DNA of 19,776 nt, taken from assembly GCA_023229605.1 (NCBI GenBank), contig JALNYY010000075.1:1-19776 (forward strand). Direction: 5' to 3'. Both the position numbers and the translations under genes were made by a program. Source of the stretch: Methylobacter sp. Its GTDB lineage: Bacteria > Pseudomonadota > Gammaproteobacteria > Methylococcales > Methylomonadaceae. Under the pieces are notes generated by a model. The model was given only the letters and a program-made list of their open reading frames with translations. It had not been told where the DNA came from and made no database searches. Of the stretch, positions 1 to 6,546 are shown in pieces (position 1 is the first letter of the stretch; each line of letters starts with the position of its first letter).

Positions 1-761
1 ATATCGATGAGTCGTTCTTTGCTGAGTTCGAGGATGGCCAGAAACGAGACAACGACTCCGTGTCGACCTTCTTTTCGGATAAATAATTGCGAGAAAAGGA
101 GACTATCCGCTCCTTTAAGGTTTTCCAGAATGGTTGACATGCGTTCACGGACAGATAAGGGTTCTCTGGTAATTTGATGATGGCTGAGCTGCTCGACTCT
201 TTTAAGTACATCCTGAAATGCCAACAGCATTTCTTTTAGCTGGATATCAGGCAAGTTTTGTTCAACATTTTTTAGCCTCGAAACATCGACGCCGACTTCA
301 AATATATCACGTTCAATTCTAGGCAACTGATCAATTTCTTCAGCCGCATTTTTAATCAACTCATACTCCTGCAACCGGCGAATCAACGTTGCTCTCGGAT
401 CTTCCTCTTCGTCTTCGGCATCGGGCTGCCTGGGCAGCAGCATTCTTGACTTGATTTCCGCCAGCAGCGCGGCCATCACCAGATATTCCGCCGCCAGCTC
501 CAGGTTTAATTCGCTCATTACCTGAATATAGGCGATGTATTGATGAGTGATCCGGGCTATCGGTATGTTGACAATATCAAGATTCTGCCTACGTATCAGG
601 TACAGCAACAAATCCAGCGGCCCCTCAAAAGTTTCCAGCAGCACTTCCAGCGCATCCGGCGGAATATAAAGATCGTCCGGCAGTTTGTTAAAAGGCGCGC
701 CGTTCACCATCGCAAATACTGGCGGCGATTGGTCTGGAATTTCAGCCGTGTCTTGACTCAT
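1..761 (-). CDS. scpA: Segregation and condensation protein A (ScpA), partial at C-terminus
   Basis: ScpA is the kleisin subunit of the bacterial SMC-ScpAB condensin, which bridges the SMC heads with ScpB and helps compact and segregate the chromosome. The frame starts at the ATG at 761 and stays open for 253 codons to the window edge. Visible hallmarks are FEGPLDLLLYLI at residues 45-56 (the N-terminal helical domain that contacts the SMC neck), EYLVMAALLAEIKSRMLLP at 92-110, an acidic linker after it (EDEEED), and the start of the C-terminal winged helix, FLAILEL, at about 240-246. Family members are about 250-290 residues, so only a short tail is missing. It is the last visible gene of a minus-strand operon, 62 bp after the M50 protease gene. 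scpB would be expected next, beyond the edge. Identification is firm; the start has only a weak purine-rich ribosome site. Confidence 0.93.
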   Translation of the reverse strand, partial: MSQDTAEIPDQSPPVFAMVNGAPFNKLPDDLYIPPDALEVLLETFEGPLDLLLYLIRRQNLDIVNIPIARITHQYIAYIQVMSELNLELAAEYLVMAALLAEIKSRMLLPRQPDAEDEEEDPRATLIRRLQEYELIKNAAEEIDQLPRIERDIFEVGVDVSRLKNVEQNLPDIQLKEMLLAFQDVLKRVEQLSHHQITREPLSVRERMSTILENLKGADSLLFSQLFIRKEGRHGVVVSFLAILELSKERLID

Positions 762-823
762 ATTCTCGCTCGTTCTCAAACGCTGGCTTCGCGAATACGG
801 GAAAGACAGCCGAACGAATCAAC

Positions 824-1483
824 CTACAACCCGGCAATTGAAAAAAACACTTGCTGCGCAACAAACATCGGATAAGCCAGAATCAAGCCCAAAACCTTCG
901 TGTATAACAGCACCAACAAAATAATAAATCCGAAACGCTCCAGGCGGTTATATTGCCACGCCCAGTAACTTGGCAAAATACCGGTCAAAATCCGGCTGCC
1001 GTCCAACGGCGGAATCGGCAACAAGTTAATCAGCGCCAATACCAGATTAATCGAAATACCGGCAACTCCGGTATAAATCAGCGGCAATGAAACAGCTTCG
1101 GCTTGCGTACCTATGGACACCCCCAACCGGGCTATTAATGCCCAACCGACAGCCATCAACAAATTGGAGGCAGGGCCGGCCAGAGCGACTATCGCCATAT
1201 CCCGCCGTGGATTTTTAAAATTCCGCGGATCGACGGGAACCGGCTTTGCCCAGCCGAAAATAAAACCGGTAAAAGAGAGCAACAACAAACCGGGAATAAT
1301 AATGGTCCCGAGCAAATCGATATGCTTAATCGGGTTCAAGGTCAACCTGCCCAACATCGAGGCTGTGTTATCGCCGTATTTTTTTGCCACCCAGCCATGC
1401 GCGACTTCATGCACGGTAATCGCAAAAATCACCGGCAAAATCCAGACCACTATGCGTTGCAACAGCGTCAATTCATCCATCAT
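824..1483 (-). CDS. Site-2 protease family (M50) membrane metalloprotease
   Basis: This is a 219-residue integral membrane zinc protease of the compact S2P/M50 type found beside scpA in many proteobacteria; its substrate is not known from sequence. The zinc motif HEVAH (HExxH) lies at residues 25-29 inside the first membrane helix. A second conserved motif, AGPASN, is at 102-107. The third metal-ligand region, NLLPIPPLDG, is at 153-162 and supplies the catalytic-core aspartate. Hydrophobic segments at about 11-29, 58-77, 97-120, 135-158 and 185-207 fit a polytopic inner-membrane protein. There is no PDZ domain, unlike RseP. The start at 1483 is supported by a GAGGA-like ribosome site 8-10 bases upstream; a second ATG follows immediately. 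It begins 10 bp after the yciO stop, so the two are almost certainly co-transcribed. Confidence 0.9.
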   Translation of the reverse strand: MMDELTLLQRIVVWILPVIFAITVHEVAHGWVAKKYGDNTASMLGRLTLNPIKHIDLLGTIIIPGLLLLSFTGFIFGWAKPVPVDPRNFKNPRRDMAIVALAGPASNLLMAVGWALIARLGVSIGTQAEAVSLPLIYTGVAGISINLVLALINLLPIPPLDGSRILTGILPSYWAWQYNRLERFGFIILLVLLYTKVLGLILAYPMFVAQQVFFSIAGL

Positions 1484-1493
1484 GCCCGTATCC

Positions 1494-2117
1494 TCATCCA
1501 GTCAACATCGGCGCAAGGCCCTTGCCCTGCCTGACAATCTCGGCGCCATTACCGGAAAACTCGATAATAGTCGTCTGTTCAAACTCAATAATACCGGCAT
1601 CAATCACCAAGTCCAGCTCATGCTCAAGTTTATTCCTGATTTCATAAGGATCGGTCAGCGCTTCATCCTCTCCCGGCAACATCAACGTAGAACTGAACAA
1701 GGGCTCGCCCAATTCCTGAACCAGCAACTGGGCGACAGGATGGTCGGGAACGCGTATGCCTATGGTTTTTTTCTTGGGATGCTGTAACCGGCGAGGCACC
1801 TCGCGCGTCGCATCCAATATAAAGGTAAAGGCTCCCGGCGTTAGCGCCTTGATCAACCGGTAAGCATCATTACTGATCTTGGTAAACATCGACACCTGGG
1901 CCAGATCTTTGCACACCAGGGTAAAATTATGCTTATCGTCCAACTGCCGGATACGGCGGATTTTATCCAGCGCCTGCTTATCGCCGATATGGCAGGCAAT
2001 CGCATAAGACGAATCAGTCGGATAAACGATAACTCCGCCCTTACGGAGTATTTCCACGGCGCGATGTATCAAACGCAGCTGGGGACTTTCCGGATGTATT
2101 TCAAAAAATTGAGCCAT
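1494..2117 (-). CDS. yciO: L-threonylcarbamoyladenylate synthase family protein, YciO type (Sua5/YrdC domain)
   Basis: The 207-residue protein is a single YrdC/Sua5 domain, the fold that binds ATP, threonine and bicarbonate and double-stranded RNA in the tRNA t6A pathway. Length and motifs match the YciO branch (E. coli YciO is about the same size), whose in vivo role is less certain than that of TsaC/YrdC. Visible motifs are YPTDSSYA at residues 32-39, the basic patch KIRRIRQL near 52-59, LTPGAFTFIL at 92-101 and TIGIRVPDHP at 118-127. The N-terminus MAQFFEIHPESPQ is typical of YciO. It is the first gene of the operon yciO - M50 protease - scpA, a conserved gammaproteobacterial neighbourhood. 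TsaC (true YrdC) is the alternative, but is usually shorter and lacks this N-terminus. Confidence 0.88.
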   Translation of the reverse strand: MAQFFEIHPESPQLRLIHRAVEILRKGGVIVYPTDSSYAIACHIGDKQALDKIRRIRQLDDKHNFTLVCKDLAQVSMFTKISNDAYRLIKALTPGAFTFILDATREVPRRLQHPKKKTIGIRVPDHPVAQLLVQELGEPLFSSTLMLPGEDEALTDPYEIRNKLEHELDLVIDAGIIEFEQTTIIEFSGNGAEIVRQGKGLAPMLTG

Positions 2118-2149
2118 TTATTGAATGCTGGGTTGTGGAATATCGTGCA

Positions 2150-2178
2150 ATTATACCGTACATCCACATAAGCTTGCA
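2150..2178 (-). promoter_or_regulatory. Candidate sigma70 promoter of the yciO operon
   Basis: On the minus strand a perfect TATAAT lies at 2155-2150, about 33 bases upstream of the yciO ATG. This gives a short leader of roughly 25 bases. The -35 region is weak: TGCAAG at 17 bp spacing or CTGCAA at 18 bp. The consensus -10 and its placement make it the best promoter candidate for yciO - M50 - scpA. Confidence 0.5.
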
Positions 2179-2190
2179 GTTGAAAACCGC

Positions 2191-2310
2191 TCAGATGTCA
2201 AACAGCATCAAAATCTTAATGCCGACCGGAGCCGCCTCTGGAAAATAATAAACTTCCAAGCCGCTGATCTTTAGCGCATGACTGAACGCTTTGATGCCGT
2301 CGCGGTGACT
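2191..2310 (-). pseudogene. Possible C-terminal remnant of an unidentified gene
   Basis: Positions 2118-2428 hold no intact gene. On the minus strand, 2310 to the stop at 2191-2193 is open with a coding-like composition. It reads in part IKAFSHALKISGLEVYYFP followed by EAAPVGIKILMLFDI and a stop. It is closed upstream by a stop at 2311-2313 and has no start, so it could be the tail of a gene whose body was lost. I do not recognise the family. It may also be chance. Confidence 0.25.
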
Positions 2311-2337
2311 TCAAAAGTGCAAAAGATTAATTGTAAA

Positions 2338-2379
2338 TTCATATTCTTTCCTTATTTGTTCATATTTTTTCCTTATTTT
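2338..2379 (+). repeat. Two-copy 21-bp tandem repeat, AT-rich
   Basis: Positions 2338-2358 and 2359-2379 are two adjacent 21-bp units starting TTCATATT and ending CCTTATTTK; they differ at only two positions. The 21-bp period equals two helical turns. The pair lies 50 bp upstream of the small gene at 2429, so it could be a phased regulator site or just slippage-prone AT-rich DNA. Confidence 0.7.
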
Positions 2380-2428
2380 AGTAATAACCTCTTACCAAAA
2401 GAATTGCGCCTAAAACTACATCTCAAGA

Positions 2429-2635
2429 ATGGAATCAATGCTTACTTATAAAGAGACCCACAAAATATTATCGGCAATTAATGAGATGGAAGAATCAAGA
2501 GCAGAAGGATGGATTCATAATTGCAAACTCAATATCAGTGCATTTGTATTGGTTGAACTTATGGATAAAAGATTTATAGAAGCTGGCGGTATGTATTCAA
2601 GACTAACTAAACATGGAAAGGCGTTTATCAATTGA
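2429..2635 (+). CDS. Small protein of unknown function (68 aa)
   Basis: I do not recognise this family. The predicted product is small and soluble with no signal peptide or membrane helix. The N-terminal half is charged and probably helical (KETHKILSAINEMEESRAE). The C-terminal third, SRLTKHGKAF, resembles the last helix and wing of small winged-helix proteins (LTxxGxxF), but this is only a suggestion. Start choice is open: the ATG at 2429, or the ATG at 2438, which has GGA at better ribosome-site spacing. The gene is AT-rich like its surroundings and unlike the housekeeping genes on either side, which fits acquired DNA. Being short and without a recognised relative, it may not be a real gene. 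Confidence 0.45.
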   Translation: MESMLTYKETHKILSAINEMEESRAEGWIHNCKLNISAFVLVELMDKRFIEAGGMYSRLTKHGKAFIN

Positions 2636-2770
2636 TGCTATTCGTACTAATACAAAAGATAGTTACCGACTCTAATTGGAATTTTGGATATTAATTATTT
2701 AGCATGTTGTTAAGTAATGAGGATTCATAAAACTCGTTAAGCCTATAAATTTTTATCAGATAAAGATTTT

Positions 2771-3073
2771 ATGAAACTTTTTAAATTACTTATTATATTG
2801 TGGGTATTTTTGTACTGCACAGCCTGCGCTAGAACTAATAAGTTACTTTTTGGGGAAGTGTGCGACGCATGGACTGCCCCAGAATATGGCGAAACTTGCC
2901 GCATTATCCCCAAGCAGGCTTATAAGGCCTGCGCCGGCAAAAAGGCCGGAGATGCTGCAAGCTATGCTATTCCCCCCAATTTTCACAATCATCAAGTTGA
3001 GACAATAAGCGGAATTTGCCAAGCTGATTACAAAGGTAATCTAGCGGTTAAGCCTGATAACCCACAAAATTAA
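2771..3073 (+). CDS. Small exported or lipoprotein-like cysteine-containing protein (100 aa)
   Basis: The N-terminus MKLFKLLIILWVFLYCTAC is a clear Sec signal: two lysines, then a hydrophobic core of about 12 residues, then small residues. Cleavage could occur as a lipoprotein at C19 (box CTAC, with an unusual Cys at -3) or as an ordinary signal peptide just after it. The mature part has C32, C43, C54 and C83. Its C-terminal half carries a pattern ACxGKxxGD ... GxCxxxxxGxL that I associate with small secreted proteobacterial proteins of unknown role; here the cysteine usually expected after GD is replaced (GDAAS). The four mature cysteines could form two disulfides in the periplasm. No function can be assigned. 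It stands alone, read toward the convergent tRNA operon. Confidence 0.6.
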   Translation: MKLFKLLIILWVFLYCTACARTNKLLFGEVCDAWTAPEYGETCRIIPKQAYKACAGKKAGDAASYAIPPNFHNHQVETISGICQADYKGNLAVKPDNPQN

Positions 3074-3226
3074 TACACCCGCTACGGATTGGATTGGATT
3101 CCCGCGACTTACGGATTAATCATCAAATTTCAATGTATTGTATTGGCGCTCAATACCTATCGAGATTATAACGACAGAAAATGCCTTGGTGTGCAGGATA
3201 TAACCCGGACACGAAATTTAGGACAT

Positions 3227-3250
3227 AAAAAAACCGACTCATTGGTCGGC
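3227..3250 (-). terminator. Rho-independent terminator of the tRNA-Phe operon
   Basis: On the minus strand a CCGAC / GTCGG stem (3249-3245 with 3238-3234) with a six-base loop is followed by a run of seven T. It sits 18 bp past the 3' end of the downstream tRNA-Phe gene. On the plus strand the same stem is followed by CCTTTT, so weak bidirectional termination against the convergent small gene is possible. Confidence 0.85.
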
Positions 3251-3267
3251 CTTTTCAAAGCTATTCA

Positions 3268-3343
<76 letters not shown>

Positions 3344-3371
3344 ATTTTGCGGTGTTGCTTGTTTTTTGCAG

Positions 3372-3447
<76 letters not shown>

Positions 3448-3466
3448 GGAACTACAAAAGAGCGCC

Positions 3467-3495
3467 ATTAGACTCGATTATGCGCCGGCAGTCAA
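3467..3495 (-). promoter_or_regulatory. Sigma70 promoter of the tRNA-Phe operon with GC-rich discriminator
   Basis: On the minus strand TTGACT (3495-3490) and TCTAAT (3472-3467) are separated by exactly 17 bp, each one base off consensus. The bases just after the -10 are GGCGC, a GC-rich discriminator like that of stable-RNA promoters repressed by ppGpp. The -10 lies about 20 bp upstream of the mature tRNA 5' end. The promoter falls in the 61-bp gap after the DUF4126 stop codon. Confidence 0.8.
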
Positions 3496-3508
3496 TAATA
3501 ATGTTTTT

Positions 3509-4147
3509 TTACCGGGATGGATTTTGGCCGTCCGGGACGTTTTCTTTGCCGAACAAGTTGATAATAAAACCAAAGACTTTTTTCACGCCGCCCCAAATAC
3601 GCGGCAACAGCCAAATCATCAGCAGGATAAAACCGGCCAGCGCTATTAAAAATAATACCGGGTGGTTGATGCACGCCCAGACGCCGGCTATCACTGCGAC
3701 ATCCTCGCTGACTGACGCAATCCAATTGCTAAAGGGTTCCGGCGAGGTGTTGATCAACACCCGGCTCCCGGCTTTGGTCGCATGCGAACCTGCCGCCAGA
3801 CTGCCGCCCAGAATAGCTGCAGTCAATTCAACAGCCGGATTCAAATCGCCAACCGCTCCGGCCGCGAGCATGGCCCCTGCCGGGATACGGATAAATGTGT
3901 GTATGGCATCCCAGCCGGTATCCACGCCCGGCATTTTATCGGCAAAGAATTCGATAAAATACATGATGCCGGAAGCAATCATGACCATCGGGTTAGCGAC
4001 TATCTGCAAATCCGGCGGCAAATCGATGTTGCCGGTATTGGCAAGATAGCCCAGCGTGAACAGCGTCGCGTACAGGTTAATGCCGCTGGCCCAGGCCAGC
4101 CCCATCGATAATGCCAGGGTTGTTGATATTTGATCGAGTGCGTCCAT
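3509..4147 (-). CDS. DUF4126 domain membrane protein
   Basis: The 212-residue product is a multi-helix membrane protein of the DUF4126 family, whose function is unknown. The N-terminus MDALDQISTTLALSMGLAWA with the following SGINLYAT motif is the family signature. The DTGWDAIHTFIRIPAGA segment and the small-residue-rich GAVGDLNPAVELTAAILGGSLAAGSHATKAGSR segment (shown by its positions, about 98-131) are also characteristic. A hydrophobic C-terminal helix (about residues 165-185) is followed by a basic, probably cytoplasmic tail. I chose the ATG at 4147 rather than the longer ATG at 4186: the family starts at MDALDQ, the extra 13 residues are basic with no ribosome site, and a GGG tract precedes 4147. 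It is divergent from hslV across a 165-bp gap in which I see no sure promoter. Confidence 0.82.
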   Translation of the reverse strand: MDALDQISTTLALSMGLAWASGINLYATLFTLGYLANTGNIDLPPDLQIVANPMVMIASGIMYFIEFFADKMPGVDTGWDAIHTFIRIPAGAMLAAGAVGDLNPAVELTAAILGGSLAAGSHATKAGSRVLINTSPEPFSNWIASVSEDVAVIAGVWACINHPVLFLIALAGFILLMIWLLPRIWGGVKKVFGFIINLFGKENVPDGQNPSR

Positions 4148-4312
4148 TGAGAGTGCCCTTTTTCTGAATTTTGCCCAGCGTAGCATATATTTATAAATCT
4201 CAGCTAAACCGTATCCAGTCCGCTAATATGGTTCTGCCCTTATTTTTTCGCACATTTAAATTCAGACCATGTAAAATTAACACTATCTTTTCGGTAATAT
4301 TGGGATATTCAA

Positions 4313-4861
4313 GTGAGTTTTAGAGGAACAACGATACTTTCTGTTCGCCGGGGCGACAAAGTTGTGATCGGCGGCGACGGTCAAGTCACCTTGGGCAACA
4401 CGGTCATGAAAGGCAATGCCCGCAAGGTCCGCCGTTTATATCATGACAAAGTTATCGCCGGTTTTGCCGGGGCAACAGCGGACGCGTTCACTTTATTCGA
4501 GCATTTTGAAGGCAAGCTGGAAAAACACCGCGGCAATTTAACCCGCGCCGCCGTGGAAATGGCGAAAGACTGGCGCACCGACCGCGCCTTGCGCAAACTG
4601 GAAGCGTTGCTGACTATTGCCGATGCCAGGACCTCGCTGATTATTTCCGGCACCGGCGACGTCATCGAACCGGAATTCGACCTGATGGCGATAGGCTCGG
4701 GCGGCGCTTTTGCCCAAGCCGCCGCACGCGCATTAATCGAAAATACCGATCTTAGCGCCCGCGAAATTGTCGAACGGTCTTTAAATATAGCCGCAGATAT
4801 TTGTATTTATACCAACCACAATTTGCGTATAGAAGAACTCGACGCCGAACCTAACGAGTAA
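4313..4861 (+). CDS. hslV: ATP-dependent protease peptidase subunit HslV (ClpQ)
   Basis: HslV is the proteasome-beta-like peptidase of the HslUV (ClpQY) cytoplasmic protease, a double hexameric ring opened by HslU that removes misfolded and regulatory proteins. The 182-residue protein matches the family along its length: TTILSVRRGDKVVIGGDGQ, GNTVMKGNARKVRRLY, GFAGATADAFTLFE, AKDWRTDRALRKLEA, AIGSGGAFAQAAARAL, ICIYTNHNL. The catalytic threonine (Thr1 of mature E. coli HslV) aligns with T6, so four residues (SFRG) lie between Met and the nucleophile. The start is a GTG at 4313, with GGGA seven bases upstream and an in-frame stop at 4295-4297. Only four bases separate its stop from hslU, so the two form one operon. 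I did not find a clear sigma32 promoter upstream. Confidence 0.96.
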   Translation: MSFRGTTILSVRRGDKVVIGGDGQVTLGNTVMKGNARKVRRLYHDKVIAGFAGATADAFTLFEHFEGKLEKHRGNLTRAAVEMAKDWRTDRALRKLEALLTIADARTSLIISGTGDVIEPEFDLMAIGSGGAFAQAAARALIENTDLSAREIVERSLNIAADICIYTNHNLRIEELDAEPNE

Positions 4862-4865
4862 TCAA

Positions 4866-6185
4866 ATGACCCAAATGACCCCCAAAGAAATTGTAAGCGA
4901 GCTGGACAAGCATATTGTCGGACAGGCCAACGCCAAGCGTGCTGTCGCTATCGCACTGCGCAACCGCTGGCGCCGCCAGCAGGTCGATCCTGTCCTGCGT
5001 GAAGAAATCACCCCTAAAAATATTTTAATGATCGGCCCCACCGGGGTCGGCAAGACTGAAATTGCCCGTCGCCTGGCGCGTCTGGCCAATGCGCCTTTTA
5101 TCAAGATTGAAGCCACAAAATTCACCGAAGTCGGCTACGTCGGCCGCGATGTCGATTCCATAGTCCGCGATTTAGTCGATACCGCCGTCAAAATGACCCG
5201 CACAACGGAAATGGACAAGGTTGAAAACAAGGCTTTCGATGCCGCCGAAGACAGAATCCTGGATATTCTACTGCCCAGGGCGAACGGCGGCATGCTGTCC
5301 GACACCGAGGAATCGACCCGCCAGAAAATGCGCAAGAAATTGCGCGAGGGCGACTTGGACGACAAGGAAATTGAAATCGATGTGCATCTTGCCCCCGTCG
5401 GCGTCGAAATCATGGCGCCTCCCGGTATGGAAGAGATGACCAGCCAATTGCAGGGCATGTTCCAGAATCTGGGCTCGGGCAAAACCCGGTCCCGCAAAAT
5501 GAAAATCAAAAAAGCCCTGAAAGTTATACAGGATGAAGAAGCCGCCAAACTGGTTAATGAAGACGACATCCGGTTGCGCGCGGTGGAATCCGTAGAGCAA
5601 AACGGCATCGTGTTCCTGGACGAAATCGACAAAATTTGCAAACGTTCCGAACTGGGCGGCGGCGAAGTTTCCCGCGAAGGCGTACAGAGGGATTTGCTGC
5701 CGTTGGTTGAAGGCACTACGGTCAGCACCAAGTACGGCGCCATCAAAACCGACCATATTTTGTTTATCGCCTCGGGCGCGTTCCATTTGACCAAACCGTC
5801 GGATTTAATCCCCGAACTGCAAGGCCGGTTCCCTATACGCGTTGAACTGGATGCGCTTTCAGCCGATGATTTTGTGCGCATCCTGACCGAGCCTAATGCC
5901 TCGTTAACGGAGCAATATATAGCGTTACTGGATACCGAAGGCGTATCGCTGTCGTTTTCTTCGAACGGCATCAAGCGCATTGCCGAACTCGGCTGGCAGG
6001 TGAATGAATCCACCGAAAACATCGGCGCCAGAAGATTGCATACCGTTCTGGAACGGTTATTGGAAAATATTTCTTTTAACGCCCCGGATCTTGCCGGAAA
6101 AGACATACTTATCGATGCCGCTTATGTTGACGAGCATTTGGCCGAGTTTGTCGAAGATGAGGATTTGAGTCGTTATATTTTGTAA
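4866..6185 (+). CDS. hslU: ATP-dependent protease ATPase subunit HslU (ClpY)
   Basis: HslU is the AAA+ unfoldase ring that recognises and threads substrates into HslV. The 439-residue protein is full length (E. coli about 443). Walker A GPTGVGKT is at residues 57-64. The pore loop GYVGRD is at 90-95. The variable I domain spans roughly 110-240. Walker B IVFLDEID is at 248-255. A C-terminal sensor-2 region follows, ENIGARRLHTVLERLLE. The C-terminal tail ends EDLSRYIL, the conserved tail that inserts into HslV and activates it. The order hslV-hslU with a 4-bp gap is universal in proteobacteria and confirms a functional pair. Nothing unusual is seen in the motifs. Confidence 0.98.
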   Translation: MTQMTPKEIVSELDKHIVGQANAKRAVAIALRNRWRRQQVDPVLREEITPKNILMIGPTGVGKTEIARRLARLANAPFIKIEATKFTEVGYVGRDVDSIVRDLVDTAVKMTRTTEMDKVENKAFDAAEDRILDILLPRANGGMLSDTEESTRQKMRKKLREGDLDDKEIEIDVHLAPVGVEIMAPPGMEEMTSQLQGMFQNLGSGKTRSRKMKIKKALKVIQDEEAAKLVNEDDIRLRAVESVEQNGIVFLDEIDKICKRSELGGGEVSREGVQRDLLPLVEGTTVSTKYGAIKTDHILFIASGAFHLTKPSDLIPELQGRFPIRVELDALSADDFVRILTEPNASLTEQYIALLDTEGVSLSFSSNGIKRIAELGWQVNESTENIGARRLHTVLERLLENISFNAPDLAGKDILIDAAYVDEHLAEFVEDEDLSRYIL

Positions 6186-6206
6186 CTGAGGCTTATCGAT
6201 ATAACA

Positions 6207-6488
6207 ATGGAATATGTACTAATCATTCACGAAGTCGAAGACTATGACGCGTGGAAAAAAATATTTGATGATGCAGCACCCATTAGAAAAAGCGCAGGCG
6301 AGCTGAGCTTTCAGGTTTTAAAATTGGATAATAACGCTAATAAAATCGTTCACTTTTCCAAATGGACGTCACTTTCCAACGCCAAAGCATTCTTTGAATC
6401 GGCCAAGTTGGTTGAAATAAGGAAGCAAGCCGGCGTTAAAGCGCCCGAATTTATTTATTTGGAACAGTTGGAAGAAGGTGTGTTGTAA
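6207..6488 (+). CDS. Small ABM-like (antibiotic biosynthesis monooxygenase fold) protein
   Basis: The 93-residue protein has the pattern of dimeric alpha/beta-barrel ABM-superfamily proteins: a first strand YVLIIHEVEDYDAWKKIFD, a second strand SFQVLKLDNNANKIVHFSKW, a helix SLSNAKAFFESAKLVEIRKQ, and a last strand EFIYLEQLE. Such proteins are often called monooxygenases, but most have no proven reaction and no conserved catalytic residue can be named here. It is soluble with no signal peptide. It lies 21 bp after hslU in the same direction and may be read with hslVU. The nearest GAGG is 15 bases before the ATG, so its ribosome site is poor. The fold assignment is by pattern; the function is unknown. 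Confidence 0.72.
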   Translation: MEYVLIIHEVEDYDAWKKIFDDAAPIRKSAGELSFQVLKLDNNANKIVHFSKWTSLSNAKAFFESAKLVEIRKQAGVKAPEFIYLEQLEEGVL

Positions 6489-6494
6489 ATCGTG

Positions 6495-6517
6495 TAGGGT
6501 ACGCTGTGCGTACCTTA
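6495..6517. repeat. Short palindromic intergenic repeat (GGTACGC-TGT-GCGTACC)
   Basis: Just after the ABM-like gene stop, GGTACGC (6498-6504) and GCGTACC (6508-6514) form a perfect 7-bp inverted repeat with a TGT loop. It extends to ten pairs with T-A, A-T and G-T at the base. It has no T tract, so it is not a standard terminator. It resembles short dispersed palindromes found between genes in many bacterial genomes and may protect mRNA ends. Confidence 0.65.
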
Positions 6518-6546
6518 CGAAACTCAACCTTGAATTTTTATAAGCC

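Noticed and set aside
4148..4186. Longer start for the DUF4126 protein
   Set aside because: The 13 extra residues are basic, lack a ribosome site and precede the conserved MDALDQ start.
4187..4312. Heat-shock (sigma32) promoter for hslVU
   Set aside because: I looked for CTTGAA with a CCCCAT-like -10 and did not find a convincing match.
5135..6106. Long minus-strand open frame opposite hslU
   Set aside because: The serine- and arginine-rich product is an antisense shadow of a well-conserved gene.
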